Source: an uncultured Paracoccaceae bacterium
GTDB lineage: Bacteria > Pseudomonadota > Alphaproteobacteria > Rhodobacterales > Rhodobacteraceae
DNA: 64,000 nucleotides
Direction: 5' to 3'
NCBI GenBank assembly: GCA_913060475.1
Contig: CAJXSD010000001.1
Span: 173,217 to 237,216, forward strand
The notes under the pieces are model-generated. The model saw only the letters and a program-made list of their open reading frames with translations. It ran no database searches and was not told where the DNA came from. Position 1 is the stretch's first letter, and every line of letters begins with the position of its first letter. Shown here one piece after another: positions 7,777 through 17,453 of this stretch. The translations under genes were made by a program, and so were the position numbers.

Positions 7777-9207
7777 ATGTCATCAAAATCAGAGCCAAGT
7801 TTCCGCCAGAGCGTGGATTTAATGTTCAACCGGGCGGTCCGTCTGATGGACCTTTCCCCCGGGCTTGAGGAAAAAATTCGCGTGTGTAACGCGACCTATA
7901 CCGTGCGCTTTGGTGTGCGTTTACGCGGAGACATTAAAACATTCACGGGCTATCGGTCTGTGCATTCGGAACATATGGAACCGGTTAAGGGTGGGATCCG
8001 GTTCGCAGATACGGTGAACCAAGACGAAGTCGAAGCGCTGGCATCGCTGATGACCTATAAATGCGCCTTGGTCGAAGCGCCATTTGGCGGGTCCAAGGGC
8101 GGATTATGTTTGAACCCGCGTGATTACGACGAACATGAACTGGAATTGATCACGCGCCGTTTTGCCTATGAATTGATCAAACGCGATTTGATTAACCCCA
8201 GCCAAAACGTACCCGCCCCTGACATGGGCACCGGCGAACGCGAAATGGCGTGGATTGCCGATCAATATGCCCGCATGAACACCACCGACATCAACGCACG
8301 CGCCTGTGTGACGGGGAAACCGTTGAACGCCGGCGGTATCGCCGGTCGGGTCGAGGCCACAGGCCGTGGCGTGCAATATGCATTGCGTGAATTTTTCCGT
8401 GAACCCGCCGATGTGGCTAAGGCTGGTCTATCAGGCAAGCTGGACGGGAAACGCGTGATTGTTCAGGGTTTGGGGAACGTGGGCTATCACGCCGTGAAAT
8501 TCCTGTCAGAAGAGGATGGTTCAATCATCACTGGCATCATTGAACGCGATGGCGCCTTGGTCAGTGAAACCGGCCTAGATGTCGAGGCCGTGCGCCAATG
8601 GATTGCGCAGCATGGCGGTGTCGCGGGTTTCCCTGGGGCAGAATATGTCGCCGATGGTGCCAAAGTGCTGGAAAACGCCTGTGACATTCTGATCCCTGCC
8701 GCATTAGAAGGCGTCATTCACAAAGAAAACGCTGCCAATATCCAGGCACCCCTGATTATCGAGGCGGCGAATGGTCCGATCACTTTTGGCGCTGATGAAA
8801 TTCTGCGCGAAAAGGGAACGGTGATTATCCCTGACCTATACGCCAATGCGGGCGGTGTGACCGTGTCCTATTTCGAATGGGTCAAAAACCTAAGCCACAT
8901 TCGTTTCGGCCGCATGCAGCGCCGCCAAGAAGAGGCGCGCAACGAAATGCTGGTTCAGGAATTGGAAAACCTAAGTGCCGCCATGGGCAACCAATGGACC
9001 CTGACGCCATCGTTCAAACAACAGTTTTTGCGCGGGGCAGGGGAATTGGAATTGGTCCGGTCCGGTTTGGATGACACCATGCGCACCGCGTTCCAGTCCA
9101 TGCGGGACATTTGGCACAATCGCTCTGACGTGCCTGATCTGCGCACTGCCGGTTATCTGGTCTCAATTGGCAAAGTGGCCTCAAGCTACAAGGCCAAGGG
9201 TCTGTAA
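7777..9207 (+). CDS. gdhA: Glutamate dehydrogenase (Glu/Leu/Phe/Val family)
   Basis: Interconverts glutamate with 2-oxoglutarate and ammonium. Its 476 residues include the dimerisation/catalytic segment MTYKCALVEAPFGGSKGG with the catalytic-site lysines, PAPDMGTGEREMAWI, and the C-terminal nucleotide-binding GLGNVGYHAVKFL. The length and sequence style match the NAD-type enzyme common in Rhodobacterales; cofactor preference is inferred. GGAGG lies 8 bases before the ATG. Its substrate 2-oxoglutarate links it with the TCA cluster later in the window. The stop is followed within 10 bases by a strong hairpin. Confidence 0.93.
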   Translation: MSSKSEPSFRQSVDLMFNRAVRLMDLSPGLEEKIRVCNATYTVRFGVRLRGDIKTFTGYRSVHSEHMEPVKGGIRFADTVNQDEVEALASLMTYKCALVEAPFGGSKGGLCLNPRDYDEHELELITRRFAYELIKRDLINPSQNVPAPDMGTGEREMAWIADQYARMNTTDINARACVTGKPLNAGGIAGRVEATGRGVQYALREFFREPADVAKAGLSGKLDGKRVIVQGLGNVGYHAVKFLSEEDGSIITGIIERDGALVSETGLDVEAVRQWIAQHGGVAGFPGAEYVADGAKVLENACDILIPAALEGVIHKENAANIQAPLIIEAANGPITFGADEILREKGTVIIPDLYANAGGVTVSYFEWVKNLSHIRFGRMQRRQEEARNEMLVQELENLSAAMGNQWTLTPSFKQQFLRGAGELELVRSGLDDTMRTAFQSMRDIWHNRSDVPDLRTAGYLVSIGKVASSYKAKGL

Positions 9208-9213
9208 TAAAAA

Positions 9214-9242
9214 ATGGCGGGGCCGCTATGTTGCCCCGCCAT
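9214..9242 (-). terminator. Strong intrinsic terminator for gcrA (also stops gdhA read-through)
   Basis: ATGGCGGGGC (9214-9223) pairs with GCCCCGCCAT (9233-9242), ten perfect base pairs with a 9-base loop. On the minus strand the stem is followed by a run of T, as expected for the end of gcrA. On the plus strand it lies just after the gdhA stop but lacks a T-run. Confidence 0.85.
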
Positions 9243-9282
9243 CCATACGTTATCCATGCCCCATCCCCAGGGCGACCAGAGG

Positions 9283-9861
9283 TTACCTGCGACGATCGCG
9301 GCGTGCGTTCATGGGTTGGAATGCGACGCCCACATGCGCCTCGCAGTACGGTTTGCCGGCCTGTGATGGCAGGCCACAGAACCAGAAATCATCCGTTGCG
9401 GGATCACCAACAGGCCATTTGCAGGTTTTTTCGGTCAAATCCAGCAGGCTGATTTTTTTGGCTTTCTTTTCAACTTCACTAACGCGCGCCAGCGCCTCGG
9501 GGCTGATTTCATTGGCCGATGGCTGCGGTGGTAACGGTTGTCCCGCGGGCACGATCTGACGGCGCAGAGGGGTGACGTTGGTTGGCTTTGGCTCGGCCGC
9601 GATGGGTTCGGGCGCCGGTTTCGGCTGCGCACGTTCCTTGGGTCCTGCGGGTTTTGGATCAGCCTTGGGCGCTGGTTTGGCCTTGGCCTCGGCTTTGGGG
9701 GTGGCGGTCGTGGTTGTCCGGTTCGATAACCCTAGGCGATGAACCTTGCCGATGACAGCGTTGCGGGTGACGCCGCCCAATTCTTTGGCGATCTGGCTGG
9801 CGGATTGTCCCTCACCCCACATTTTTTTCAACAATTCAACGCGTTCGTCTGTCCACGACAT
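9283..9861 (-). CDS. gcrA: GcrA-family cell cycle regulator
   Basis: An alphaproteobacterial sigma70-associated transcription factor that in Caulobacter acts at promoters carrying CcrM-methylated GANTC sites. It has 192 residues: an N-terminal helix-turn-helix with the family start MSWTDERVELLKKMW, a long Ala/Pro/Lys-rich linker (about 50-120), and the C-terminal CKWPVGDP, FWFCGLPSQAGKPYCEAH segment that contacts sigma70. AGGA lies 8 bases before the ATG inside a short CCTATATAGG palindrome (9870-9879). The terminator is at 9214-9242. The next gene is divergent. Confidence 0.95.
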   Translation of the reverse strand: MSWTDERVELLKKMWGEGQSASQIAKELGGVTRNAVIGKVHRLGLSNRTTTTATPKAEAKAKPAPKADPKPAGPKERAQPKPAPEPIAAEPKPTNVTPLRRQIVPAGQPLPPQPSANEISPEALARVSEVEKKAKKISLLDLTEKTCKWPVGDPATDDFWFCGLPSQAGKPYCEAHVGVAFQPMNARRDRRR

Positions 9862-9979
9862 GAATATATCCTATATAGGTTGCGTCAGACCCCAAGCGCC
9901 TGACTTTTTTTCATCAAGCCCCTATTCTAACCATCGCGGGTCGAGTTACAAGATGCACCAAGCAAAAGAAGTGAATCAT

Positions 9980-10786
9980 ATGGCACAAAATCACATTGAT
10001 ATGGGCGTTCGACGCTTTGGTCGGGTCAATTGGCTGGGTCTTTACACTTTGGCCCTGCGCGAAGTGTTGCGGTTTTTTAACGTTTGGACGCAGACATTAT
10101 TGGCCCCCATGGTCACCGCAGGTTTGTTTTTGGTGATTTTCACCATCGCGGTGGGCACGCGACGCGGCGACGTGTTAGGGGTACCATTTTTGACCTTTAT
10201 TGCGCCGGGCGTCTTGATGATGACGATTATCCAAAATGCCTTTGCCAATACATCGTCATCCTTGGTTATTTCCAAAGTGCAGGGAAATATCGTCGATACG
10301 CTGATGCCACCACTGTCTGCGACGGAATTGGTTTTGGGCTATATGGCGGGGGCCGTTGTGCGTGGTGTGTGTATTGCGGTTTTGCTGTGGCTGGGGTTGC
10401 AGGTGACCATCGGCATTGGCCTGGCGCATCCTGTGTTGGCCTTGGCCTATGCCGTATTGGGGGCCGCGCTGTTGGGCGGTTTGGGCATTGTCGCGGGGGT
10501 CTATGCCAATAAATTCGACCAAATGGCTGCAATTACCAATTTTATTGTCACCCCTCTGGCGTTTTTATCGGGCAGTTTTTATTCCATCACAGCCCTGCCC
10601 AAGGTGTTGCATGATATCACCCTGTTCAACCCGATATTCTATTTGATTGACGGCCTGCGATACAGCGTCATTGGCATATCGGACCAACCCGTGGCCCTGT
10701 CCCTGTCTGTCAGTGTTGTATCTGTGGTTGCGGTTGCCGGTTTGGCCTGGGTCCTGTTCAAAACCGGATATCGGTTAAAGTCCTGA
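9980..10786 (+). CDS. ABC-2 type transporter permease
   Basis: An inner-membrane permease of an exporter, 268 residues from the chosen start. Six hydrophobic segments and the ABC-2 pattern are visible: LAPMVTAGLFLVIFTIAVG near the N-terminus, and later FLSGSFYSITALPKVLHDITLFNPIFYLIDGLRYS, a typical YadH/NodJ-like signature. Start 9980 (MAQNHID) follows AAAAGAAG; the ATG at 9953 has no ribosome-binding site, and longer starts would run into the opposing gcrA. No ATPase gene is adjacent, so its partner is encoded elsewhere and the substrate is unknown. The last 12 bases overlap the end of the convergent pcs gene. Confidence 0.88.
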   Translation: MAQNHIDMGVRRFGRVNWLGLYTLALREVLRFFNVWTQTLLAPMVTAGLFLVIFTIAVGTRRGDVLGVPFLTFIAPGVLMMTIIQNAFANTSSSLVISKVQGNIVDTLMPPLSATELVLGYMAGAVVRGVCIAVLLWLGLQVTIGIGLAHPVLALAYAVLGAALLGGLGIVAGVYANKFDQMAAITNFIVTPLAFLSGSFYSITALPKVLHDITLFNPIFYLIDGLRYSVIGISDQPVALSLSVSVVSVVAVAGLAWVLFKTGYRLKS

Positions 10787-11479
10787 ACCGTATTTTCCTG
10801 GACTGACCTGTTGTACGGCCCCTGCAAACAGCAGGTAAATGGACGTCAATGCCAATCCCCAATGTGCCCAGCTTTCGGGGTGAAATTCAACCCAGGCGGC
10901 CCAACCTGCAAAAAACGTCCATGCCAAGGCGATGGGCAACGACAGGGTGCGCCAGCGTTTGGTGCGCACTGGGTGGATGAATTTGATCGGCAAAAACATG
11001 GCCACTGCCAAAAATGTCACCAACCCCAGAATGATCCAGTAATTCGGGCTAAGTGCAAACAGAACAATCACCAACATGTTCCAACATCCGGGAAATCCTA
11101 GGAAACTGTTGTCTTTGGTTTTCATGTTGCTGTCGCAAAAATAAATGGCTGATGTAAATGTGATTGCGATCATGGCAATCCAGCCCGCCCAGCCGGGCAA
11201 CAGTCCTGATTTGAACAGGGCAAAGGCCGGAATAAACACATAGGTCAGGTAATCGATGATCAGATCCAGTAAGACCCCGTCAAAGCGGGGCGCATTGGTT
11301 TTGACATCATATTTGCGCGCCAGTGGCCCGTCGATGCCATCCACAAAAAACGCCACAACCAGCCATAAAAACATCATGGCCCAGTTTTCGTCTGCAGCCG
11401 CCAGTAGGGCAAGCATGGCAAAAACGGCACCGGTCGCGGTGAAAAAATGAACGAATAGGGCGCGTGTCTGTATTGTCAT
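10775..11479 (-). CDS. pcs: Phosphatidylcholine synthase (CDP-alcohol phosphatidyltransferase)
   Basis: Condenses choline with CDP-diacylglycerol to form phosphatidylcholine directly in the inner membrane. It has 234 residues and several membrane helices. The catalytic CDP-alcohol motif starts at D50: DG-x2-AR-x12-G68-x3-D72-x3-D76. The 12-residue spacing in place of the usual 8 is characteristic of Pcs. The start at 11479 (MTIQTRALFVHFFTATG) is preferred to a TTG at 11515 that would abut the xerC stop; neither has a strong Shine-Dalgarno. It lies 38 bases after xerC and converges on and overlaps the ABC permease gene. Confidence 0.88.
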   Translation of the reverse strand: MTIQTRALFVHFFTATGAVFAMLALLAAADENWAMMFLWLVVAFFVDGIDGPLARKYDVKTNAPRFDGVLLDLIIDYLTYVFIPAFALFKSGLLPGWAGWIAMIAITFTSAIYFCDSNMKTKDNSFLGFPGCWNMLVIVLFALSPNYWIILGLVTFLAVAMFLPIKFIHPVRTKRWRTLSLPIALAWTFFAGWAAWVEFHPESWAHWGLALTSIYLLFAGAVQQVSPGKYGSGL

Positions 11480-11517
11480 GGCCGCGTTAGTGACGCAATT
11501 TGCATCAGATTGCAAAC

Positions 11518-12441
11518 CTATATCTTGGTCGCTTTGGGGTGGGTTTGGGCATAAACTTGCAACAATCGCGCGGTATCCACGCCGGTATAGGCCTGTGTTG
11601 TCGACAGGCTGGAATGCCCCAGCAATTCCTGTATCGCGCGTAAATCCCCGCCAGCGTTTAATAAATGTGTGGCAAAGCTGTGGCGCATCGCATGGGGGGT
11701 AACCGTATCTGGCAGGCCCAACTGCATACGCACATTTTGGATCAGTTTTTGGATGGGCCGCGGCCCCAATGCCCCCCCGCGCGGCCCTAAAAACAGCGGA
11801 TCATCACGCCCAATATCAAAGGGGCATAACGAAACATAGGCATCAACCGCCTGCCGCGCCGCATCAATCACGGGAATCAGCCGCGTTTTTCCACCTTTGC
11901 CAAGAATGCGGACGCTGTCCGCCAGGGGCGCATCGCGGCCCGTTAATGACAGCGCTTCGGATATGCGCAGCCCGCAACCATATAGCAGGGTGACAACTGC
12001 GCTGTCACGGGCGGCGATCCAGGGTACGTCGCTTTGAATTTCGACGGTGTCCAGTACTTGGCGCGCGGCCTCTTCGTCCAAGGGGCGGGGCAGTTTTTTC
12101 AAAAACCGCGGCGATTTCACAGATAAAACAACCGTTGGGTCAAACCCGTCACGGCGGGCCAGCCAGCGATAAAAGCTTTTGACGGCTGAGAGTTTGCGGG
12201 CCAGACTGCGCGCGGATGTATCATTTTCGCGCATATGTGCCATCCAGGCGCGCATATCGGTCAGACGTGTCTGCGCCAGTTTTTTGGCCCCCACGGGTTC
12301 GCCATGATAGGCGCACAGGAATGCAACAAATTCCGTCACATCGCCCCGATAGGCAATGGCGGTATTGTCGCTGGCGTCCTCTAGGGCGGATTTGACCGCC
12401 AGCCATTCGTTGATCAGATGTGTGATCCCGGCGGGGATCAT
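11518..12441 (-). CDS. xerC: Tyrosine recombinase XerC
   Basis: Resolves chromosome dimers at dif with XerD. At 307 residues it has an N-terminal SAM-like DNA-binding domain and the full catalytic set: R159 (YGCGLRISEAL), K182, H250 and R253 (HAMRHSFATHLL), H276 (LLGHSSLSTTQ) and nucleophile Y285. There are no phage or integron genes and no attachment site nearby, and the context (DUF484-xerC) is the common chromosomal arrangement, so this is the housekeeping Xer rather than a mobile integrase. The ATG overlaps the DUF484 stop by four bases, indicating translational coupling. Confidence 0.92.
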   Translation of the reverse strand: MIPAGITHLINEWLAVKSALEDASDNTAIAYRGDVTEFVAFLCAYHGEPVGAKKLAQTRLTDMRAWMAHMRENDTSARSLARKLSAVKSFYRWLARRDGFDPTVVLSVKSPRFLKKLPRPLDEEAARQVLDTVEIQSDVPWIAARDSAVVTLLYGCGLRISEALSLTGRDAPLADSVRILGKGGKTRLIPVIDAARQAVDAYVSLCPFDIGRDDPLFLGPRGGALGPRPIQKLIQNVRMQLGLPDTVTPHAMRHSFATHLLNAGGDLRAIQELLGHSSLSTTQAYTGVDTARLLQVYAQTHPKATKI

Positions 12442-13130
12442 GACAGCCAGTGGATGATCAAACGTTCAACCACCCCCCCGAAAAAAGTCAGCAAATCGGT
12501 GCCTTGTTGGGGCGAAAATTTCTCGGGATCAACCGAGGCAAGACACAGCATCGCAGGCAGGCGCTGCGATCCCAGATCCAGTTTTATACAGGCCTCGGAT
12601 GTCAGGTCGCGTGCGCTATCGCCATAGACCTGAACACCGCCTTTGGGAATTGCGCGGGTTGCCATATTGCGCGGGCCCCCTGCGCCTTGGGAAATATAAA
12701 GTTCGGTAAAAGATTTGTCCTGGATCACGATGACAGAATTTGTCTGTTCTAACGACTGTTCGGCCTGAGCATCGGATGCATGTGCCTCAAACACAATTTT
12801 GATGCAATCCACACGCAGAATTTGGCGTACCTCGGTTTCAAGGCGGGCCAGAAACGTATCAAAATCACGCGGTTCCAACATCGCCAAAACGGCGCGATGC
12901 ACTTGTGTCGTGCCGGCCAAGTTTTCATAGGCTGCGGCAATGACGCTGCGATGGGTGTCTTCTAGCCGGTCCAGCCGGTTTTCCAATCGGTTCATCACAA
13001 TGCCGCGCAGATCAATCACATTGTCGCCCATGGCCTGCGCATTGGCATCGATCAGGGCCCGCATGACGTCGGCATCGGCCAGAATGGCCGCAGGATCTGA
13101 CAATATTTTATCACGTAATGTGGTGTCCAT
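12438..13130 (-). CDS. DUF484 family protein (GAF-like)
   Basis: A 230-residue protein of the DUF484 family, usually found just upstream of xerC in proteobacteria. The N-terminal part is helical (residues 1-80, including NRLENRLDRLEDTHRSVIAAAYENLAG) and the rest is GAF-like (GGVQVYGDSARDLTSEACIKLDLGSQRLPAMLCLASVDPEKFSP). The molecular role is not established. It overlaps xerC by ATGA and lies 44 bases after fsa, all on the minus strand. Confidence 0.88.
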   Translation of the reverse strand: MDTTLRDKILSDPAAILADADVMRALIDANAQAMGDNVIDLRGIVMNRLENRLDRLEDTHRSVIAAAYENLAGTTQVHRAVLAMLEPRDFDTFLARLETEVRQILRVDCIKIVFEAHASDAQAEQSLEQTNSVIVIQDKSFTELYISQGAGGPRNMATRAIPKGGVQVYGDSARDLTSEACIKLDLGSQRLPAMLCLASVDPEKFSPQQGTDLLTFFGGVVERLIIHWLS

Positions 13131-13174
13131 ATTTCATATCCCCCTAGGCTGCCGACGTCGAATGGTATTACAGA

Positions 13175-13828
13175 TTACAGGATTTTTTGACCTGTTTTTT
13201 CGATATCCGCCAAAAATGCTGCCAAACCTTTGTCGGTCAGCGGGTGGCTGGCCATGGATTTGATCACAGCGGGGGGCGCGGTGATCACATCGGCGCCGAT
13301 CAATGCGCATTGGGTGATGTGGTTCACTGTGCGGATGGATGCGGCCAAAATTTCCGTTTCAAAGCCATAGTTGTCATAGACGGTGCGGATGTCTTCGATC
13401 AATTCCAGACCGTCGATATTGACATCATCCAACCGGCCCACGAATGGCGAAATGAATGTCGCACCCGCTTTGGCGGCCAACAGCGCTTGGTTCGTGGAAA
13501 AACACAATGTCACGTTGACCTTGTGGCCTTCGCCTGACAATGTTTTGCAGGCTTGCAATCCGTCCCAAGTTAGGGGAACCTTGACCGTGATGTTTGGCGC
13601 GATTTTCACCAATTTACGACCCTCTGCGATCATGGTTTGCGCGTCTGTCGCGGTGACTTCGGCGCTGACCGGGCCCTCGACCAAGTCACAGATTTCTTTG
13701 GTAACCTCTAAAATGTCGCGGCCTGATTTCATGATCAGCGATGGGTTTGTGGTGACCCCGTCAACCATGCCTAGGTCGTTTAATTCCTTGATTTGTGCAA
13801 TATCTGCGGTGTCGACAAAAAATTTCAT
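13175..13828 (-). CDS. fsa: Fructose-6-phosphate aldolase / transaldolase-like protein
   Basis: A small class I aldolase of the TalC/FSA group: 217 residues, with start [31 protein letters not shown] and Schiff-base lysine K83 in TVKVPLT. Members are annotated either as transaldolase of the pentose phosphate pathway or as fructose-6-phosphate aldolase; sequence alone does not decide. It is transcribed divergently from priA across 87 bases and leads the fsa-DUF484-xerC group. Confidence 0.9.
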   Translation of the reverse strand: MKFFVDTADIAQIKELNDLGMVDGVTTNPSLIMKSGRDILEVTKEICDLVEGPVSAEVTATDAQTMIAEGRKLVKIAPNITVKVPLTWDGLQACKTLSGEGHKVNVTLCFSTNQALLAAKAGATFISPFVGRLDDVNIDGLELIEDIRTVYDNYGFETEILAASIRTVNHITQCALIGADVITAPPAVIKSMASHPLTDKGLAAFLADIEKTGQKIL

Positions 13829-13915
13829 TGTCTGGGTCCTTTGTTGGGTTGGCCTATGTTCGCATATGCTTTACTGCAAAGTGAACGTCGATAAAACCCC
13901 TAGCAGGAGCCGAAT

Positions 13916-16114
13916 GTGACTGCGCCTGATTTTTTCCCGGCTGGTCATTTGGTCAGCGTACTGACGGCGCAGCCGATTGACCGGTTCTTGGATTACAAAG
14001 CCCCGGCCGAGGGCTGTTTTCTGGGCGCCTTTGTCGAGGTGCCTTTGGGTCCGCGCAAGGTTTTGGGCGTTGTCTGGGGCGCGGGGCAGGGGGAATTCGA
14101 CTATGCGAAAATTCGCTCGGTCATCCGCGTGGTTGATGTCCCCCCAATGCGGCCGGAATTGCGTGATTTTTTGATACGCGCCGCTGATTACACCCTGACC
14201 CCATTGTCTGCGATGTTGCGATTGGCCACCCGCGCACCGGGTTTGATGGATGCACCATCGATGCGGGTGGTGTATCGGGCGGGCACCGCGCCGCAGGGGT
14301 TCAAAATGACATCTGCCCGGCAGAAAGTGTTGGACACCTTGGCCGACTATGGCGGTGCGCCCTTTACCCTGTCAGAACTGGCCCAGACCGCAGGGGTCAG
14401 TACATCGGTGATTAAGGGAATGGCAGAACAGGGGGCCGTGATGGCGCAAAATGCGCCCAAGGATATGCCCTTTGCCCCGATGGATCCCGATTTCGGGCGC
14501 AAGGTCTTGACTGATGATCAATCAGCTGCCGCCGCGCAGTTGCGCGATTTGATGGCGACAGGCGATTTTGGGGCAACCTTGCTGCGCGGTGTCACAGGGT
14601 CGGGCAAAACCGAAGTGTACCTAGAGGCCGTGGCCGATTGTTTGCAGCGCGGCAAACAGGCGCTGGTGTTGTTGCCCGAAATTGCACTGACAGCTGAATT
14701 TTTGACCCGTGTGCGCGACCGTTTTGGGGCGTTACCCGCAGAATGGCATTCGGGTGTGACCATGACGGATCGGCGGCGGATTTGGAAAATGGTGGCCCAA
14801 AACGGGGCGCAGGTTGTCATTGGTGCCCGTTCGGCCCTGTTTTTGCCATTTCAAAATCTGGGCCTGATCGTTGTCGATGAGGAACATGAAAAATCCTATA
14901 AACAAGAGGATGGCGTATTGTACAACGCGCGTGACATGGCTGTGTTACGGGCCGCATTGTGCAAGGCGCACGTTGTCTTGGCATCCGCCACCCCCAGTTT
15001 GGAAACCTGGGTGAATGCATCCAATGGTAAATACAATCGCATCGATTTGACCGCGCGATATGGGACGGCGGTGCTGCCCGATATGCGGGTCATTGATATG
15101 CGCGCGGCGGGATTGCCGGCGACGCGTTGGATTTCGGACGACTTGGTCCAAAACATGCAATCGCGCATCGCGCAGGGCGAACAGGTGATGTTGTTCATAA
15201 ATCGCCGTGGGTATGCACCGGTCACGTTGTGCCGTGCCTGTGGGCAGCAAATCGGCTGTGATCACTGCGATGCGTCACTGGTCGAACACAGGTTTCAAAA
15301 CCGTCTGATGTGCCACCAATGCGGCGAAACCAAACCGATCCCCACCGAATGTCCCCATTGCCATGTCGCAGATCGATTGGCCCCCATTGGTCCCGGTGTC
15401 GAACGCCTGGCCGAAGAGGCGCAGGCCCTGTTTCCCGATGCCAAGGTCAGCGTGTTATCGTCGGATTTATTCGGATCGGCGCGTGCGCTGAAACAGGAAA
15501 TTAATGCAATTGCACAGGGCGATACAGATATCATCATTGGTACGCAACTGGTGGCCAAGGGGCATAATTTCCCCAATCTAACGCTGGTGGGGGTGATAGA
15601 TGCCGATTTGGGGCTGCAGGGGTCCGACCTGCGGGCCGCTGAACGGACGTTTCAGGTGCTGCGACAGGTTGCGGGCCGTGCGGGCCGATCCGAAAAGAAA
15701 GGCACCGCGTTATTGCAGACCTATCAACCCGATCACCCCGTGATCCGTGCCATTTTGTCCGACCAAGAAGAGGCATTTTGGCAGGCCGAGGCCCGTGCGC
15801 GTGAATTGGCGGGCGTGCCCCCCTTTGGTCGGATGGCGGGTATCATCCTAAGCGGGTCTAACGCAGAACAGGTTTTTGGTCTGGGCCAACATCTGGCGCG
15901 GCATCGCACGCCGCTGGATCAGATTAATGCGCAGGTCTTTGGCCCTGCGGCGGCCCCCATTGCGCGGGTGCGCGGGCGCTATCGCGTGCGGTTGTTGGTC
16001 AAGGCAGATAAATCCACCCCCTTGCAGCGTGCGTTGCACGATTGGACGGCCAATCTTAAATTGCGCGGCGACTTGCGTTTGGCCATTGATATTGACCCGC
16101 AAAGTTTCTTTTGA
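13916..16114 (+). CDS. priA: Primosomal protein N' (replication restart helicase PriA)
   Basis: Reloads the replisome at stalled forks. It has 732 residues: an N-terminal 3'-DNA-binding domain, Walker A GVTGSGKTEVYL at about 223, a DEEH box (VVDEEHEKSYKQEDG), and the zinc-binding Cys cluster CRACG/CDHC/CHQCG/CPHC at about 440-480, followed by the C-terminal helicase motifs (GTQLVAKGHNFPNLTLVG). The start is GTG at 13916, 6 bases after AGGAG; an ATG two bases earlier is out of frame. It is divergent from fsa. Confidence 0.96.
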   Translation: MTAPDFFPAGHLVSVLTAQPIDRFLDYKAPAEGCFLGAFVEVPLGPRKVLGVVWGAGQGEFDYAKIRSVIRVVDVPPMRPELRDFLIRAADYTLTPLSAMLRLATRAPGLMDAPSMRVVYRAGTAPQGFKMTSARQKVLDTLADYGGAPFTLSELAQTAGVSTSVIKGMAEQGAVMAQNAPKDMPFAPMDPDFGRKVLTDDQSAAAAQLRDLMATGDFGATLLRGVTGSGKTEVYLEAVADCLQRGKQALVLLPEIALTAEFLTRVRDRFGALPAEWHSGVTMTDRRRIWKMVAQNGAQVVIGARSALFLPFQNLGLIVVDEEHEKSYKQEDGVLYNARDMAVLRAALCKAHVVLASATPSLETWVNASNGKYNRIDLTARYGTAVLPDMRVIDMRAAGLPATRWISDDLVQNMQSRIAQGEQVMLFINRRGYAPVTLCRACGQQIGCDHCDASLVEHRFQNRLMCHQCGETKPIPTECPHCHVADRLAPIGPGVERLAEEAQALFPDAKVSVLSSDLFGSARALKQEINAIAQGDTDIIIGTQLVAKGHNFPNLTLVGVIDADLGLQGSDLRAAERTFQVLRQVAGRAGRSEKKGTALLQTYQPDHPVIRAILSDQEEAFWQAEARARELAGVPPFGRMAGIILSGSNAEQVFGLGQHLARHRTPLDQINAQVFGPAAAPIARVRGRYRVRLLVKADKSTPLQRALHDWTANLKLRGDLRLAIDIDPQSFF

Positions 16115-16181
16115 ACTTTGGCGGGTTTCGGCGTAGGTGTTGGGCCAAGTCGTCGCCATAGGCCACAAAGGTTCATCGTAC

Positions 16182-17429
16182 ATGCAGATTTTCCCAATCG
16201 ACCAATCCCACACCTTGCCCGCGTGGCGCAGGCCCAAGGCGTTGTTGATTGCCATGGCCATTGCCATGCCTTTGGCGTTTTCTGTCTGGTCGGCCCTGCT
16301 GAATAATTTTGTGATTGAGGTTGGCCAATTTGACGGGTCCGACATTGGGTGGCTGCACACCGTGCGCGAAATTCCCGGATTTCTGGCAATCGGCGTGATT
16401 GCGCTGATTATGTTTATCCGCGAACAGGTTCTGGGCATTGTGGCGCTGGCTTTGTTGGGGGCTGCCACCGCCGTGACCGCGTGGTTTCCATCCATGGGCG
16501 GCATTTTGACGATTACGATGCTCAGTTCGATCGGGTTTCATTATTATGAAACGGTCAATCAATCGCTGCAATTGCAATGGCTGTCGAAACAAGAGGCCCC
16601 CAAAGTGCTGGGCCAGCTGTTGGCGGTGGGCTCGGCCGCGACTTTGGTGGCCTATGTCGCGATTGTCATGGTTTGGCGCAGTTACGACATATCCTACAAC
16701 GCGGTCTATCTGGTGGCCGGTGGGGCCACCGTGCTGATCGCGATTGCGTGTTTTTTGCTGTACCCACAATTTGAAACCCCTAATCCGCAGATCAAAAAAA
16801 TGGTGCTGCGCCGCAGGTATTGGTTGTATTATGCGTTGCAATTTATGGCGGGCGCGCGGCGGCAAATCTTTGTCGTGTTTGCAGGGTTTATGATGGTTGA
16901 ACGCTTTGGCTTTGACGTGCATGAAATTACGCTGCTGTATTTGGTGAATTTGGTCATCAACATTGTGGCGGCCCCCTATATTGGGCGTGCGGTTGGGGCC
17001 TTTGGCGAGCGGCTGGCACTGTCGATTGAATATATCGGGTTGATCACGGTGTTTTCCCTTTATGGGGGGTTATATTTCTTTGGCTGGGGCGTGCTGGTCG
17101 CGGCGGTGTTATATGTGGTTGATCACATCTTTTTCGCGATGGCATTGGCGCTGAAAACCTATTTCCAGAAAATTGCCGATCCGCAGGATATTGCACCAAC
17201 GGCGGCGGTGGCCTTTACCATCAATCATATTGCTGCGGTGTTTTTGCCCGCTTTGTTGGGGTATTTGTGGCTGGTGTCGCCGGCTGCGGTATTTGTCACA
17301 GCGGCGGGCATGGCAGGAATTTCTTTGATCCTGTCATTGATGATTCCGCGCCACCCCGTTAAGGGACAAGAAACCATATTCAGCAAAGGGATTGCGGCCG
17401 TGGTAAAACCCCAGTCCACCCAAAGCTAA
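16182..17429 (+). CDS. MFS transporter
   Basis: An integral membrane protein of 415 residues from the preferred start, with about 12 hydrophobic segments and a major-facilitator layout (first helix ALLIAMAIAMPLAFSVWSALL). Start 16182 (MQIFPID) follows AAAGG at 10 bases; an earlier ATG at 16137 adds 15 residues of doubtful sequence. It lies between priA and prmA on the same strand. The substrate cannot be predicted. The middle loop LRRRYWLYYALQFMAGARRQIFVVFAGFMM is very basic. Confidence 0.8.
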   Translation: MQIFPIDQSHTLPAWRRPKALLIAMAIAMPLAFSVWSALLNNFVIEVGQFDGSDIGWLHTVREIPGFLAIGVIALIMFIREQVLGIVALALLGAATAVTAWFPSMGGILTITMLSSIGFHYYETVNQSLQLQWLSKQEAPKVLGQLLAVGSAATLVAYVAIVMVWRSYDISYNAVYLVAGGATVLIAIACFLLYPQFETPNPQIKKMVLRRRYWLYYALQFMAGARRQIFVVFAGFMMVERFGFDVHEITLLYLVNLVINIVAAPYIGRAVGAFGERLALSIEYIGLITVFSLYGGLYFFGWGVLVAAVLYVVDHIFFAMALALKTYFQKIADPQDIAPTAAVAFTINHIAAVFLPALLGYLWLVSPAAVFVTAAGMAGISLILSLMIPRHPVKGQETIFSKGIAAVVKPQSTQS

Positions 17430-17453
17430 CACAGCCCAAGATCGGAGTATTCG

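Noticed and set aside
11518..12441. Phage or mobile-element integrase
   Set aside because: The protein is XerC-like, in the conserved DUF484-xerC context, with no mobile-element genes or attachment repeats nearby.
13260..13290. Two GATCAC words 21 bp apart, resembling the twin operator
   Set aside because: They lie inside fsa coding sequence (codons for Val-Ile and neighbours), the first lacks the GTGATCAC palindrome, and there are no TTTT/AAAA flanks.
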